NCBI GenBank assembly: GCA_902520595.1
Contig: CABYOM010000011.1
Span: forward strand, 1 to 33,814
Direction: 5' to 3'
Source: an uncultured Candidatus Poseidoniales archaeon
GTDB lineage: Archaea > Thermoplasmatota > Poseidoniia > Poseidoniales > Poseidoniaceae
DNA length: 33,814 nt
Within the stretch, counting starts at the first letter, position 1. Each line of letters starts with the position of its first letter. Both the position numbers and the translations under genes were made by a program. A model generated the notes under the pieces. The model saw only the letters and a list, made by a program, of their open reading frames with translations, was not told the DNA's origin and searched no databases. Shown here piece after piece: positions 1 to 9,921 of this stretch.

Positions 1-3000
1 TCAATTGCTTTGTATGCTTCTTCTTCTTCAATTGCCACAAAGGATAGATCCGAATCAGCGACAGCAGTTGCGTTCACCATGCTGTTTTCCACGATGGTGA
101 TTGAAGTGTCTGAGTTAATGCTGCGTGTGTAGGAAAGAGCGACTGGTGAGCGGCCTTCAGCAACAAGCGTCACAGCACCACCAATGTAGTCCATTTCGAG
201 GTTAAGGTCATGCTGAATTGTCTCAAAGGATGAATCCATTTCGATTTCTTCAGCTGGCATCAAGATACTGATGGTTCCGTCATCTCCGACTGGCATATCC
301 CATTCGATGTCAGAGCCGATAGCAAAGGTCACAGACACGGACTCATTCAAGAGAGCAGAGCCGTTAACATCTGCAGAACCTGCGTGGTGGTCATTCAAGT
401 TGATGTCTGTCCAAGAAGTGGTCAGATCAATCCAACCACCAAGTGACATTTCAAGATCGAGTGTTGCGCCATCGGAAATACTTGCATCAAGCAATCCAAC
501 AGCAACACCGCCACCGTTTTCACCAGCGTTGGCTTGTGTTACAACAACAATCCATTCGCCGGGTGCAATGACCGCAGACCATGTCAACTGATTATTTTCA
601 AAGACTGGAGTGACGGTTTGGATATCTCCTGCCATACCGCTCGAAGGATAAAGGACGACCGTCGAGCCGTTCAATCGGTTCGCATCATTGATGTCAGTAA
701 CATTACCGGAAACGACAACGTTTCCAGCAGTCATTTCAATGTCATGCGATTCAGGTTCTGAATAGACAGGGAAAGCGCTTGAGTTCGAGACATTGTATAA
801 TTCAGTGCTGAAACCTTCTTTACTCACTGTGACTTGGTATTCATCATCAATCGGGACAAACAAAGACCAAACTCCAAATTCATCGGTTGTCACGTTCGTA
901 TCGATTTCAGAATTATTCATTCCAAGAATAGAGACCGTTGTGTTTGCAACACCCTCAGTTCCACCAGGTAGGTCATTGTCATCAAGATCCCAGAAGACCT
1001 TTCCGCCAATTTCTACTTCCAAATCTGCATAAATGAGACCGATATCAAGAACACCTTCCACTGCACTATCGGTATGGAATGGTCCGTATTCAAGAGACCA
1101 GTGTCGCTGTGGTGCTGTTTCGTTAAGGAAGAGACTCCAGTTACCTGGCATTATTTCTTCTGAAACATTACCGCTTTGATCAGACTTCGACAGCGTGACA
1201 TTGCCAAATCCGTCATGACTAACCAAAGTAACACGTATTCCAGACATGTTGGAATCAGTGTCCGATTCTTGCAGCTGGAAATTCATTTCTATGACATCTT
1301 GTGAAATCAAAGAAAGATTGTATCGAACGGATGAATCAGGACCAACGGTAAACGGATAGCGCAGAGTTTCAGTGCTGTCGTTATCCGCTATGAAAGGAGC
1401 AACAATCGCTACCCAATCACCTGCTGTGACATAGGAGGCGAAACTACCGTTCTCATCTGAGGCCATGTTAAACCACAGATCGTCGGCTTCATTTCGTAGC
1501 AAGAACTGCTTCTCTACTGCTCCACCGCTGTTGTTCAACAGTTCTCCTGTTACCAGGTACTCATTACGTAGCGGGAATGGAACTGCTTCTTCATATGCAT
1601 CAAGTCCAACAATAACTGGGTCAAACACATTTGCTCCAATGAGTGCATAATCAGATGCATTGCTATCTTCAGCGCTTGTCGAGTTGAGTTGGAATGAGTA
1701 AATTCCAGGCTCTAAAACAACAGTAATGTTGCCCGCAGAGGTATAGTCTGCAGCGGTGTAGTTGTGCTGTTGACCATGGTCATTAAGCGGCATGAGCGTG
1801 AAAGACGGGCTCACAGCCGTGCCATTGGCAAACACACCATCTGCTCCAGCATCCATGAAAATATTGAGTTCAATGGTTATAAAGTCAGGATTGACAAACA
1901 GTTCAACAGGTGTTGGCGCAGCGTCAGCCTCACTGACGATGTTGTAATTGACAACTTCAGTAGAATTCAATGCTTCCACATCAACAGTGAAGTCCCATGC
2001 ACCGTATTGCAGGTTGAATATGAACTCACCAGTATCAGTGATTGGTGACCTCCATTCAAGTCCATCTGCATCGGTGGCTACAACTTCTTGATTATTTTCA
2101 TAACCCGGTGCGAGACCATCCCAAAGTGACGTATTGTCATAAAGGAATACGAAGCCAGTGATTGCAGTGGTTGGTTTGAGGTACATTAGACCGAGATTCA
2201 GTTCAGCATCTCCTGAAAGTTCAATCAACTGACCGCCAGACATCTGAGATGCGATACTAAACGTTGTCATGTGGAAATCATTACCACTCGGTAGCCGAAT
2301 ACTGTAGTTTCCGTCTGTTTCAACAACCGTCGAGAATGACAGGTCATCAGAGATGAAGAAGACATCAAGGCCTGAGGCTGGTTGACTTTCGTCAAGTTTG
2401 ACATTCTCATCTTGTTCAGACCAATCATCGAAATTCAGATCACTGTTGAACAAACCACCGTCAACAACTCGAACACTTCCGTTCACCCAAGTTCCAATTG
2501 CGTAAGCACTTGAAATCGACAAGTCTTCGGTTTCAAGTGTCACGTGGTCGAACAGAATGTAGTCGTCCCCAGTTTCATCAGAAATCGTATAGGATCCCAT
2601 TGGCAACTCGATGTAAACAAGACCTGTTTCATTCGATGTAGCATTCAATGGACCGAACAGAGGGTCGTCATTGGTAAAGGTAACAACTCTATCAGCAACA
2701 TCAGCGTATGCCTCTTGTGTTTGTGGGTCAATAGGCGAAGTGAGTTGTAAAGAGATGTCGTGCATCTCTGGAATACTCATTGCTAATGTGAAATTCTCAG
2801 AGGAATCACCAACGATGAAGGTTTCATTCAATTCATACCAGGTATCGTTGTCAACATCGACTCTGTAGTAATATTCACCTGCCGAAATTGGACCATAGGA
2901 AAAGTTTCCAAATTCATCGGTGATGATTTCAACAACTTCAGAAAGGCCGAGGTCAACGTCAACCAATTCAATGGTTTCATTGGCGAACACAACATCATAG

Positions 3001-6000
3001 AAATCGTCAAGAGTGTCTTCAAAGATTGAACCTGGCATGTTCATTTGCAAGTCATAAGTTGGCGAAATTTCGACATTTACTGGGTCTGGAAGCAAGACTT
3101 CCTTTCCGTTATCCAACTGAGCAATCATGTTGTAAACACCAGGGATTAATCCCGTAATGTAGAACGAACCTGCTTGAACCATTGGGCCAGAGAAATCACC
3201 AGCACCGACAAAGAGACCGGTTCCATTGAGAGTTCCTGTTCCTTCAAACGAACCAGTCGCTTCAAACGAATCACCGACGTGTTCTGTAACCAAGGTAGAA
3301 ATTCCATCAGAAGTTATTCTTCCATTCGCTTCAACTTCTCCGTCTAAGAGGTAAATCTGAGGAGAGGCAGTTGCGTCTTGGAGACAAATCGACTCATTTT
3401 CAGGCATTGGAGCTGTTTCATTATCGAGGCAAGAAACGACGCTCTCAGAGGCAATCCAAGATGCTTCAAGTGTTCCCTTGCCGCTCCAGGTACCGTTACT
3501 TGTGTAGACACGACCATCTGAAATCGAGCGCGTAAATGTTCCTGTGAAGTCATCAGCAAAAGCTACACCCTCGCTTTCGAAAGTTCCATTTTCAGTGAAT
3601 GTCACTTCACCAGTGCCCTGGAGAATTCGACTTTCTTCAGAGGAGAATGAACCATTGGTTGTTGTCAATGTGTAATTTTCAGTCATGGACCATATGTTAC
3701 GCAAAATGAAGTCAGTACTGACCAAGGCATCACCGTCGAAGGATTCGTGCCCGCTCCAAGTTACTTGACCTGACACACCGCTGCTTTCTACAGCAATGTC
3801 AAACGAAGTAGGGACATCGACGAACCGATCTGCTTGTGGAGCAGTGATGTTATGTTGGAATTCACCAAGCCAACTCATGTTGGCAACTTCACCGAGGATT
3901 GCGGTAATATCGTTGATTTGACGGTCTTCGTTGGTTACCGTCAAAATGTCGCCTAAGCCTTGAGAGAAAGCACCAGTACGGATGTTATCTTGAGCGGTGG
4001 TTGGATTGTAATCACCAGCAAAAGCGCTCACACGAATGCGTCCAGCCGGAGCGTCAAACGACCACTTTCCATCATCATCCGCATCGGTATAGCCGATTGG
4101 AACCCAATAGGTGTCCGGATCTAGGTCTTCAACACCCTCGCCCGAGAAAGCGTCACGTTCAATCAAAATTCGAACGCCAGGCAAGCCTTGTCCGTTGTCG
4201 CTCATTGTTACTTGGCCAGAAATTTCTGCACCGGAGTAATACTTGAGAATCTTGACAAGTGTGTTTGTTGAAGCGATTCCAGTGGATTGCTGCTCAGCGG
4301 TTACTGAACTGTTCTCCTCAGCAGTATACCAGTTTGCAATAACAAAGTGATTCTGCATTGCACCGGGTAACGGAAGTGCTTGAGTCAATATACTACCTGG
4401 ACTTCCAGATTGTCCGAAGTGTTGTGCTGGTTGTGGATTAGATGAACCTGCATCGACGCCAAGAGATGACGCACCGTATCCGACGTATGCTCGGGCGAGC
4501 ATGGTGTCGAAGAATGCAGCGTTGTGATCAACACGAACGTCTTGCACCTGTAGTGGATCGATATCAGCACCTGATTGTTGATTGAGGAAATCTTCCGTAA
4601 TAGCGAGGTCAACTTCTTCACGTGTCATTTCATCAGGGAACTCTCCACGCATTGTTTCGTAGACCTCGTCCATGTAAGTGGAAACATCTTGACCACTCAA
4701 GATAGTAGGTGCACCAAAGATACCCATTGGCTGTCCTTGGTTGTAATTCATATCTTCAGTATAACGTCCTGCTCGAGGGTACAATCGGTTGTCAATTGCG
4801 AAGTAACGAATTTCATGATCACGATCGATAGTTTCTCCGGGCGCTCCATTATAATCTTGCACCGAATAATAGTCTTCAAGGTTAATCAATTCGTCATACA
4901 TGTCGATGATTTGACTAGATTCAAGAGACTGGGAAAGCAATTGCACAGTCAGCGAGAGACGGGTATTCTTACGATGGATATTGGTTCCAACCGAGTCGTA
5001 CTCTTCGATGAGATCAGCAGTATACCAGTAATCTCCGATGATGTAATGTGTGGTGTCGTAAATATTGTCCGCACCTGTTCGAATATTGTTGTTGAATGTT
5101 CGGTTCGCTTCGAACAATTCAGACCAGTCACCGTCAACACATGTCAGAGAGAGTGCATCGGTACAGAGCATGCGTTCTCCGTCTTCATAGACACGCCAGT
5201 AAGGTGTCGACTTGTCAAACACTCCATCCGTGTGATGATAACCTTCTGCTAAGGCGATATCATCATTGGTTTGGAAGACTCGGAAACTGCTCAGTTCTGC
5301 CAACTCAATCATTTCATCATGGTCGACGCTTGTTGACATGGTCGTAAAGAGTTCCATTTGTTGAGGATCGTCGAGGTAATTGTCAACGATGTTACTGTAT
5401 CCTGATGTGAAGGCAGTCTCTCCATTTCGGGCTTGATTGTATTCAATGTCGCCTTGGCCAAGTTGCCAAATAAACATCGAGACTAAGTCCTCTTGACTAC
5501 GTGCTAGCAACATATTTCCAGTAGCCGGGATTCCGGACTGGAAGTTATCAGACACTGACGGATGTTCACCGGTATCGAGCGCTTGGAAACCATAGTCCCA
5601 CCATGATACGAATGCTGGACGTTCAGAATAAGTCATATCGGTATCCTGAGATGCAAGCCACTGATACGCAGTATTCCAACCGTTATCATTAAAACCTGAT
5701 CCAAATGAACCGAGATACCAATTTCCGTCATAATTACTGTCATCAAGCAAAGAGAAACCACCAATTTCCCAACGGAAAGCGTCAGGAATGATGTTGTAAA
5801 TCGTTTCGTCAATATCGTCTTCAGCGTTGTTGCTGCCTGGGATAGCCGCATCGAGACCGTATGTGAATTGCTGACCAAACAGCATAATCATGACAAGCAT
5901 GATGGCTGAAAATGACGGTGTACGCCAAACAGCCAATCGTGCTCCACGGATTCGGTCTTCGGGAGAACGAATGCCGAGTTTCTTCCAAGTCTTGACAAGT

Positions 6001-8468
6001 CCGCCCCAGTTTGCCCACTTCCAAAGCGAGACAATACCCCATGCACCGAGAACGGCAATGGCTGGTGTAGCATTGAACATGAATCGAGCCGCAGTCCAAG
6101 CCATGAAAGAGGCAGCCAGTATCCAGATACCGAAGACAAGGTTGGTTTGCTTACGTTCACGAAGAGCAGACCAGATGCACAGAACTCCCATGATCAAGGA
6201 GAGTACAAAGGTAATTGGTCCGAACTGCGCAAAGAGTTGTCCTCTATTGGGTGCGTTTGCTTCTGCAACGGTTCCGAAAATCTTGGTCTTGGTAAAGTAA
6301 CCACTGCCTGTGAACAAGACGTCCCATGCATTGGAAATATTTGCTTGCTTGAGAAGCCACAATGCGAGGAAGAACACAGCACCAGAAGTTGCAAGAACGC
6401 CTAAAATAAGCAACCAAGGCTTGTCTCGGAAACCGGTTGTTACAAAGCTGATCGCCAATGTGAACACGAAGATGAACAAGAACGGTTGAAGGCCAGTGCC
6501 GTCAAGAACCAAGTTGATTTGTGGGTGACCGTAGAACGGTAATGCCATCAAGAAATTGACGCTGAGCATGGTCAAGAACAACACATTGAGCGTTGTAGAA
6601 TCACGACGGCGGAACATGTTGATTGAAACTTGAGCAGCATATGCCAAGAACAGAATCGATGGACCGACAACGAAACCTTTCCATCCAAGAGAGACCACTC
6701 CAAAACTCACACCTGCTAATACAGCAGATGCAAAGGCAGCCTTACGCTGAGTCAAAACAGCCGAAATAGCCGCAATGAACGCTGTTGGAGTCGCTGATGA
6801 AGAACGTAGCAATCGTTCGGTTCCTGCATACTTGACCGCACGTAACCAGAACATGAATCCGAGAGTGAGGAACAGCATGATGAATGCGTCGTGGTCAGCA
6901 AGAGCCCATGTTGTGTGGCTCACGTGAGCCGGCATGAAGGCAATGAGCCAAGCAGCAATAACAGCCGCTTTGTCGTTGATGTGTTCACGTGCAATAGCCG
7001 CAACTGGGAAGATGGTGAGTGCACCGTAAATTGCAGGTAGGGACAATATAGCCCACCATACTGCATCACCGTTGTCAAAGAACGGTTCAAGAATCATAGC
7101 CAAGACTGCAATCGACCATGTGAATATCGGAGGTCGAGGATTGATTCCGCCGACTGGGTAGAACCTGTCTGCGTCAAAAATCATGTGTGCATTGTTGGCA
7201 AGGATGTAATCGACAACACGCTTCATGTACCACGGGTCAGAGCCGCCAGTCATGTCCCAGTTTCCAGTGCCGTAAGCATTCATGGATGGGACAAGATACC
7301 ATTGCGTTCGAATCACTAATCCAAAGAAAAAGGCGAGACCAATCATGACACTGGCCCAGTTTTGATTCCAAAACAGTCGAGCTCCGGAGTATTCGTGATC
7401 TTCGCGATTTACCCAACCGCCCCACGAGTCGTGAGTGGAAATCGAGTAAATTCCAACGCCGATGAAGAATGTTGCTCCAAGCCAAATGAGGCTTCCCCAG
7501 CTGTTTTCTAACATTGCAACTTCAAACATTCCTGCATCATACCAAGTCGAAATTTGATACAATAACCACATGGATGAAAGCGTCATGGCACGTGTATGCC
7601 ATCGTTCAGCAAACATTCCTGCTACGATAAGTGCAATCATTCCAGTGAAGAAAGCAGACCAGTAGCTGAAGTATCCGTGATAGCCTTCAACGGTGTTGAT
7701 TCCCAATTGGTCAGCAACAGTTACACTGTCGTAATGCCAGAGGCTTCCAATGTGAGCCAACGCCCAAATTGCGAGAGCGAATTGGAAAGGTAAGTTGTTC
7801 TTGTTGATGAAGGATGATGTGTCCTTGTTCATGTAGCTGAACCAGCCCTGTTCACTAACAGGCGTCAAATGACCACGAGCAAAGGTCGCAACAAGAGCGC
7901 CCAGCAGAACGAATAGAGTCAGATACGAAAAGAACTGGTAGCCAACGGCTTGATTTTTGAGATTGAAAGTCGATACATAACTCGGTTGTTCGTCAACTGC
8001 TGCCATGTTGTAAATCTCAGGGAGATTCGCAAGGGCATCTCCTGCCATGATGATACCCACGTTGATTCCAACGGCAGTGAAGATAAAAATCGAAGCAAGT
8101 TCGTATCGTCCACGGCTGGCCATGAAATGAACGCCAAAAGTCACAAGTGCGAACAGGAGACCTGTGAATGCACCGTAATCTTGGAGATAAATAATTTCTG
8201 CACCAACAAGAGCAACGGCCAATGTTGAGAGGGAGAGAGTGGCCTTTGAGAAAGATGCAGAGTCAGATTGGTTCAGCATCGATGGAAGTAGTCCAAAGAT
8301 ACTTGCGACGATGACGAATATCATCGGCGTCATGCTGTCTACGTTGAGCTCGAAGTCTACTCCGACGAGCTTGATGGCTGCGATAGCGAGCAGGACTGCT
8401 AGGGGGGCAATTAGCCATCCCAACGGTGCTGCCGGCGCAGTGCTTTGTGTGCCAGTTTTTTGTTCCAT
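1..8468 (-). CDS. aglB: STT3/AglB-family dolichyl-phosphooligosaccharide-protein glycosyltransferase with multi-TM N-terminal extension and giant secreted C-terminal tail; 3' end truncated by window edge
   Basis: Manual reverse-strand translation from ATG at 8468 (MEQKTGTQSTAPAAPLGWLIAPLAVLL...). Frame spot-checked at about 7976, 5597, 3059 and 5-3, and no stop was seen. STT3 signatures: GGSDPWYMKRVVDYIL (~7255), ALADHDAF (~6895), TVAE (~6275), SWWDYGFQALDTG (~5590-5610). Absent from the ORF track because no stop lies within the window. Confidence 0.93.
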   Translation of the reverse strand, partial: MEQKTGTQSTAPAAPLGWLIAPLAVLLAIAAIKLVGVDFELNVDSMTPMIFVIVASIFGLLPSMLNQSDSASFSKATLSLSTLAVALVGAEIIYLQDYGAFTGLLFALVTFGVHFMASRGRYELASIFIFTAVGINVGIIMAGDALANLPEIYNMAAVDEQPSYVSTFNLKNQAVGYQFFSYLTLFVLLGALVATFARGHLTPVSEQGWFSYMNKDTSSFINKNNLPFQFALAIWALAHIGSLWHYDSVTVADQLGINTVEGYHGYFSYWSAFFTGMIALIVAGMFAERWHTRAMTLSSMWLLYQISTWYDAGMFEVAMLENSWGSLIWLGATFFIGVGIYSISTHDSWGGWVNREDHEYSGARLFWNQNWASVMIGLAFFFGLVIRTQWYLVPSMNAYGTGNWDMTGGSDPWYMKRVVDYILANNAHMIFDADRFYPVGGINPRPPIFTWSIAVLAMILEPFFDNGDAVWWAILSLPAIYGALTIFPVAAIAREHINDKAAVIAAWLIAFMPAHVSHTTWALADHDAFIMLFLTLGFMFWLRAVKYAGTERLLRSSSATPTAFIAAISAVLTQRKAAFASAVLAGVSFGVVSLGWKGFVVGPSILFLAYAAQVSINMFRRRDSTTLNVLFLTMLSVNFLMALPFYGHPQINLVLDGTGLQPFLFIFVFTLAISFVTTGFRDKPWLLILGVLATSGAVFFLALWLLKQANISNAWDVLFTGSGYFTKTKIFGTVAEANAPNRGQLFAQFGPITFVLSLIMGVLCIWSALRERKQTNLVFGIWILAASFMAWTAARFMFNATPAIAVLGAWGIVSLWKWANWGGLVKTWKKLGIRSPEDRIRGARLAVWRTPSFSAIMLVMIMLFGQQFTYGLDAAIPGSNNAEDDIDETIYNIIPDAFRWEIGGFSLLDDSNYDGNWYLGSFGSGFNDNGWNTAYQWLASQDTDMTYSERPAFVSWWDYGFQALDTGEHPSVSDNFQSGIPATGNMLLARSQEDLVSMFIWQLGQGDIEYNQARNGETAFTSGYSNIVDNYLDDPQQMELFTTMSTSVDHDEMIELAELSSFRVFQTNDDIALAEGYHHTDGVFDKSTPYWRVYEDGERMLCTDALSLTCVDGDWSELFEANRTFNNNIRTGADNIYDTTHYIIGDYWYTADLIEEYDSVGTNIHRKNTRLSLTVQLLSQSLESSQIIDMYDELINLEDYYSVQDYNGAPGETIDRDHEIRYFAIDNRLYPRAGRYTEDMNYNQGQPMGIFGAPTILSGQDVSTYMDEVYETMRGEFPDEMTREEVDLAITEDFLNQQSGADIDPLQVQDVRVDHNAAFFDTMLARAYVGYGASSLGVDAGSSNPQPAQHFGQSGSPGSILTQALPLPGAMQNHFVIANWYTAEENSSVTAEQQSTGIASTNTLVKILKYYSGAEISGQVTMSDNGQGLPGVRILIERDAFSGEGVEDLDPDTYWVPIGYTDADDDGKWSFDAPAGRIRVSAFAGDYNPTTAQDNIRTGAFSQGLGDILTVTNEDRQINDITAILGEVANMSWLGEFQHNITAPQADRFVDVPTSFDIAVESSGVSGQVTWSGHESFDGDALVSTDFILRNIWSMTENYTLTTTNGSFSSEESRILQGTGEVTFTENGTFESEGVAFADDFTGTFTRSISDGRVYTSNGTWSGKGTLEASWIASESVVSCLDNETAPMPENESICLQDATASPQIYLLDGEVEANGRITSDGISTLVTEHVGDSFEATGSFEGTGTLNGTGLFVGAGDFSGPMVQAGSFYITGLIPGVYNMIAQLDNGKEVLLPDPVNVEISPTYDLQMNMPGSIFEDTLDDFYDVVFANETIELVDVDLGLSEVVEIITDEFGNFSYGPISAGEYYYRVDVDNDTWYELNETFIVGDSSENFTLAMSIPEMHDISLQLTSPIDPQTQEAYADVADRVVTFTNDDPLFGPLNATSNETGLVYIELPMGSYTISDETGDDYILFDHVTLETEDLSISSAYAIGTWVNGSVRVVDGGLFNSDLNFDDWSEQDENVKLDESQPASGLDVFFISDDLSFSTVVETDGNYSIRLPSGNDFHMTTFSIASQMSGGQLIELSGDAELNLGLMYLKPTTAITGFVFLYDNTSLWDGLAPGYENNQEVVATDADGLEWRSPITDTGEFIFNLQYGAWDFTVDVEALNSTEVVNYNIVSEADAAPTPVELFVNPDFITIELNIFMDAGADGVFANGTAVSPSFTLMPLNDHGQQHNYTAADYTSAGNITVVLEPGIYSFQLNSTSAEDSNASDYALIGANVFDPVIVGLDAYEEAVPFPLRNEYLVTGELLNNSGGAVEKQFLLRNEADDLWFNMASDENGSFASYVTAGDWVAIVAPFIADNDSTETLRYPFTVGPDSSVRYNLSLISQDVIEMNFQLQESDTDSNMSGIRVTLVSHDGFGNVTLSKSDQSGNVSEEIMPGNWSLFLNETAPQRHWSLEYGPFHTDSAVEGVLDIGLIYADLEVEIGGKVFWDLDDNDLPGGTEGVANTTVSILGMNNSEIDTNVTTDEFGVWSLFVPIDDEYQVTVSKEGFSTELYNVSNSSAFPVYSEPESHDIEMTAGNVVVSGNVTDINDANRLNGSTVVLYPSSGMAGDIQTVTPVFENNQLTWSAVIAPGEWIVVVTQANAGENGGGVAVGLLDASISDGATLDLEMSLGGWIDLTTSWTDINLNDHHAGSADVNGSALLNESVSVTFAIGSDIEWDMPVGDDGTISILMPAEEIEMDSSFETIQHDLNLEMDYIGGAVTLVAEGRSPVALSYTRSINSDTSITIVENSMVNATAVADSDLSFVAIEEEEAYKAI

Positions 8469-8579
8469 TTTTTTTCCCTCAAAGGTGTTTGCGCGACAGC
8501 AGCAAGGCTGAAGCGTCTTCGCCACTTGAGAGCCTCTTTTAATGACTCCGCTGATAGAACGACATATGAAAGCAACGCT

Positions 8580-8595
8580 GTGTCACATTTGACAC
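8580..8595. promoter_or_regulatory. palindromic operator candidate upstream of aglB
   Basis: GTGTCA-CATT-TGACAC perfect inverted repeat about 112 nt upstream of the aglB ATG (minus strand). Confidence 0.4.
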
Positions 8596-8604
8596 CCGTT
8601 TTTC

Positions 8605-8635
8605 AACCCCTCTTTCTAGGCTATTTTGAGGGGTT
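8605..8635. terminator. 8-bp perfect stem-loop 12 nt beyond the purD stop (terminator or attenuator candidate)
   Basis: AACCCCTC (8605-8612) pairs with GAGGGGTT (8628-8635), 15-nt loop. Confidence 0.4.
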
Positions 8636-8646
8636 TAAATGGCTGT

Positions 8647-9921
8647 CTAAAGTGCGCGAAATGCGATGTCGCTTCGGTAATGCGAGCCCTCTAATTCAAT
8701 CGATTCAATAAGTTCGTAGGCCAACTTTACAGACGCCTCAAGCGTTGGTGCTGCCGCACTGCATGAGAGTACTCTTCCACCGGTCGAAATCAAACGGCCC
8801 TGCTCATCATAACTCGTGCCTGCATGGTTGACCCATGCGCCAACTCCGCTGGATTGCAGAACTTTTTGTTCAGTCCCATGAATCAGACGGCCCTTGACCG
8901 GAGATTGTGGATAACCCTCCGCTGCCAGAACAACGGTAGTCGCAAAGAGATTATGAAATTCTACATCCAATTCAGACAAGCGGTCCAAGGCCGCAGCCTC
9001 AAGCACTTCGAAGACATCAGTTTTGACTAAAGGCAGGGTAATTTGACACTCGGGGTCTCCAAAACGAACGTTAAATTCAACAACATTCGGCTCTCCAGAT
9101 TCGGGAATCATCAAGCCCACATACAGAACTCCACGATACGGAGTTTCACCTGACAGTAAATACCGGTGCATCGGTTCAATGATTGTCTCAATGGTTGTTT
9201 GACGGATTGCATCTGTGACCACTGGTGCAGGACAATAAGCACCCATGCCACCGGTGTTCGGACCTTCATCGCCATCATAAGCTCGCTTGTGATCTTGGCT
9301 AGCAGGAAGACAAACATAGCCGGAGCCATCCATAATGACAAGCATACTGGCTTCTTCACCTGGCAAAAAATCTTCAAGTAAAACTTGTCCATCGCTTTCG
9401 ATGGAACTTTGAATAAATTCGAGGGCCTCTTGTCTGTTTTGAGTTACAACAACACCCTTACCCCCAGCCAAAACATCTCGCTTGACCACCCAAGGATTGC
9501 CTGAAAAGTCATCTAATGCAGCATCAATGTCGCTGGAACTTGAAAGAACATGGAATGCTGCAGTCGGAACATTAGCAGCACGCATGACTTGCTTTGCGTG
9601 TAACTTCGAGCCCTCAAGATTTGCAAGTTTTGCCACGGGTCCAAAACATGGAATCCCAACCTGTTCTAATCGGTCTGCAAGTGAGGCGCACAGGGGTGCT
9701 TCAGGACCAGCAACAACCAAATCTGCACCAATACTTTTGGCAAGATTAAGCAGTCCATCAATATCTGTAGCGGAAATGGAATGGTTTGTCGCAAGATGCA
9801 ATGTTCCAGCATTACCCGGAGAACAATGCAATTCTGCAACATGTGGGGAACGGTTTAATTCCATGCAAAGCGCGTGTTCACGCCCTCCTCCGCCCACGAC
9901 GAGTACCACCTTCCCTGCCAT
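8647..9921 (-). CDS. purD: phosphoribosylamine--glycine ligase
   Basis: ORF 424 aa; MAGKVVLVVGGGGREHALCMELNRSP, SPGNAGT, KRDVLAGGKGVVV, ATP-grasp core and NVRFGDPECQ motif typical of PurD. Confidence 0.97.
   Translation of the reverse strand: MAGKVVLVVGGGGREHALCMELNRSPHVAELHCSPGNAGTLHLATNHSISATDIDGLLNLAKSIGADLVVAGPEAPLCASLADRLEQVGIPCFGPVAKLANLEGSKLHAKQVMRAANVPTAAFHVLSSSSDIDAALDDFSGNPWVVKRDVLAGGKGVVVTQNRQEALEFIQSSIESDGQVLLEDFLPGEEASMLVIMDGSGYVCLPASQDHKRAYDGDEGPNTGGMGAYCPAPVVTDAIRQTTIETIIEPMHRYLLSGETPYRGVLYVGLMIPESGEPNVVEFNVRFGDPECQITLPLVKTDVFEVLEAAALDRLSELDVEFHNLFATTVVLAAEGYPQSPVKGRLIHGTEQKVLQSSGVGAWVNHAGTSYDEQGRLISTGGRVLSCSAAAPTLEASVKLAYELIESIELEGSHYRSDIAFRAL

Noticed and set aside
4575-5252. 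225-aa plus-strand ORF (MLIEEIFRNSEVNFFTCHFIRELS...)
   Set aside because: Lies antisense inside the continuous aglB frame, with no family signature and a composition typical of a shadow ORF.
271-8228. Many 60-140 aa ORFs listed on both strands between 1 and ~8.3 kb
   Set aside because: All overlap the single open minus-strand aglB frame, which has catalytic motifs; these are out-of-frame shadows.
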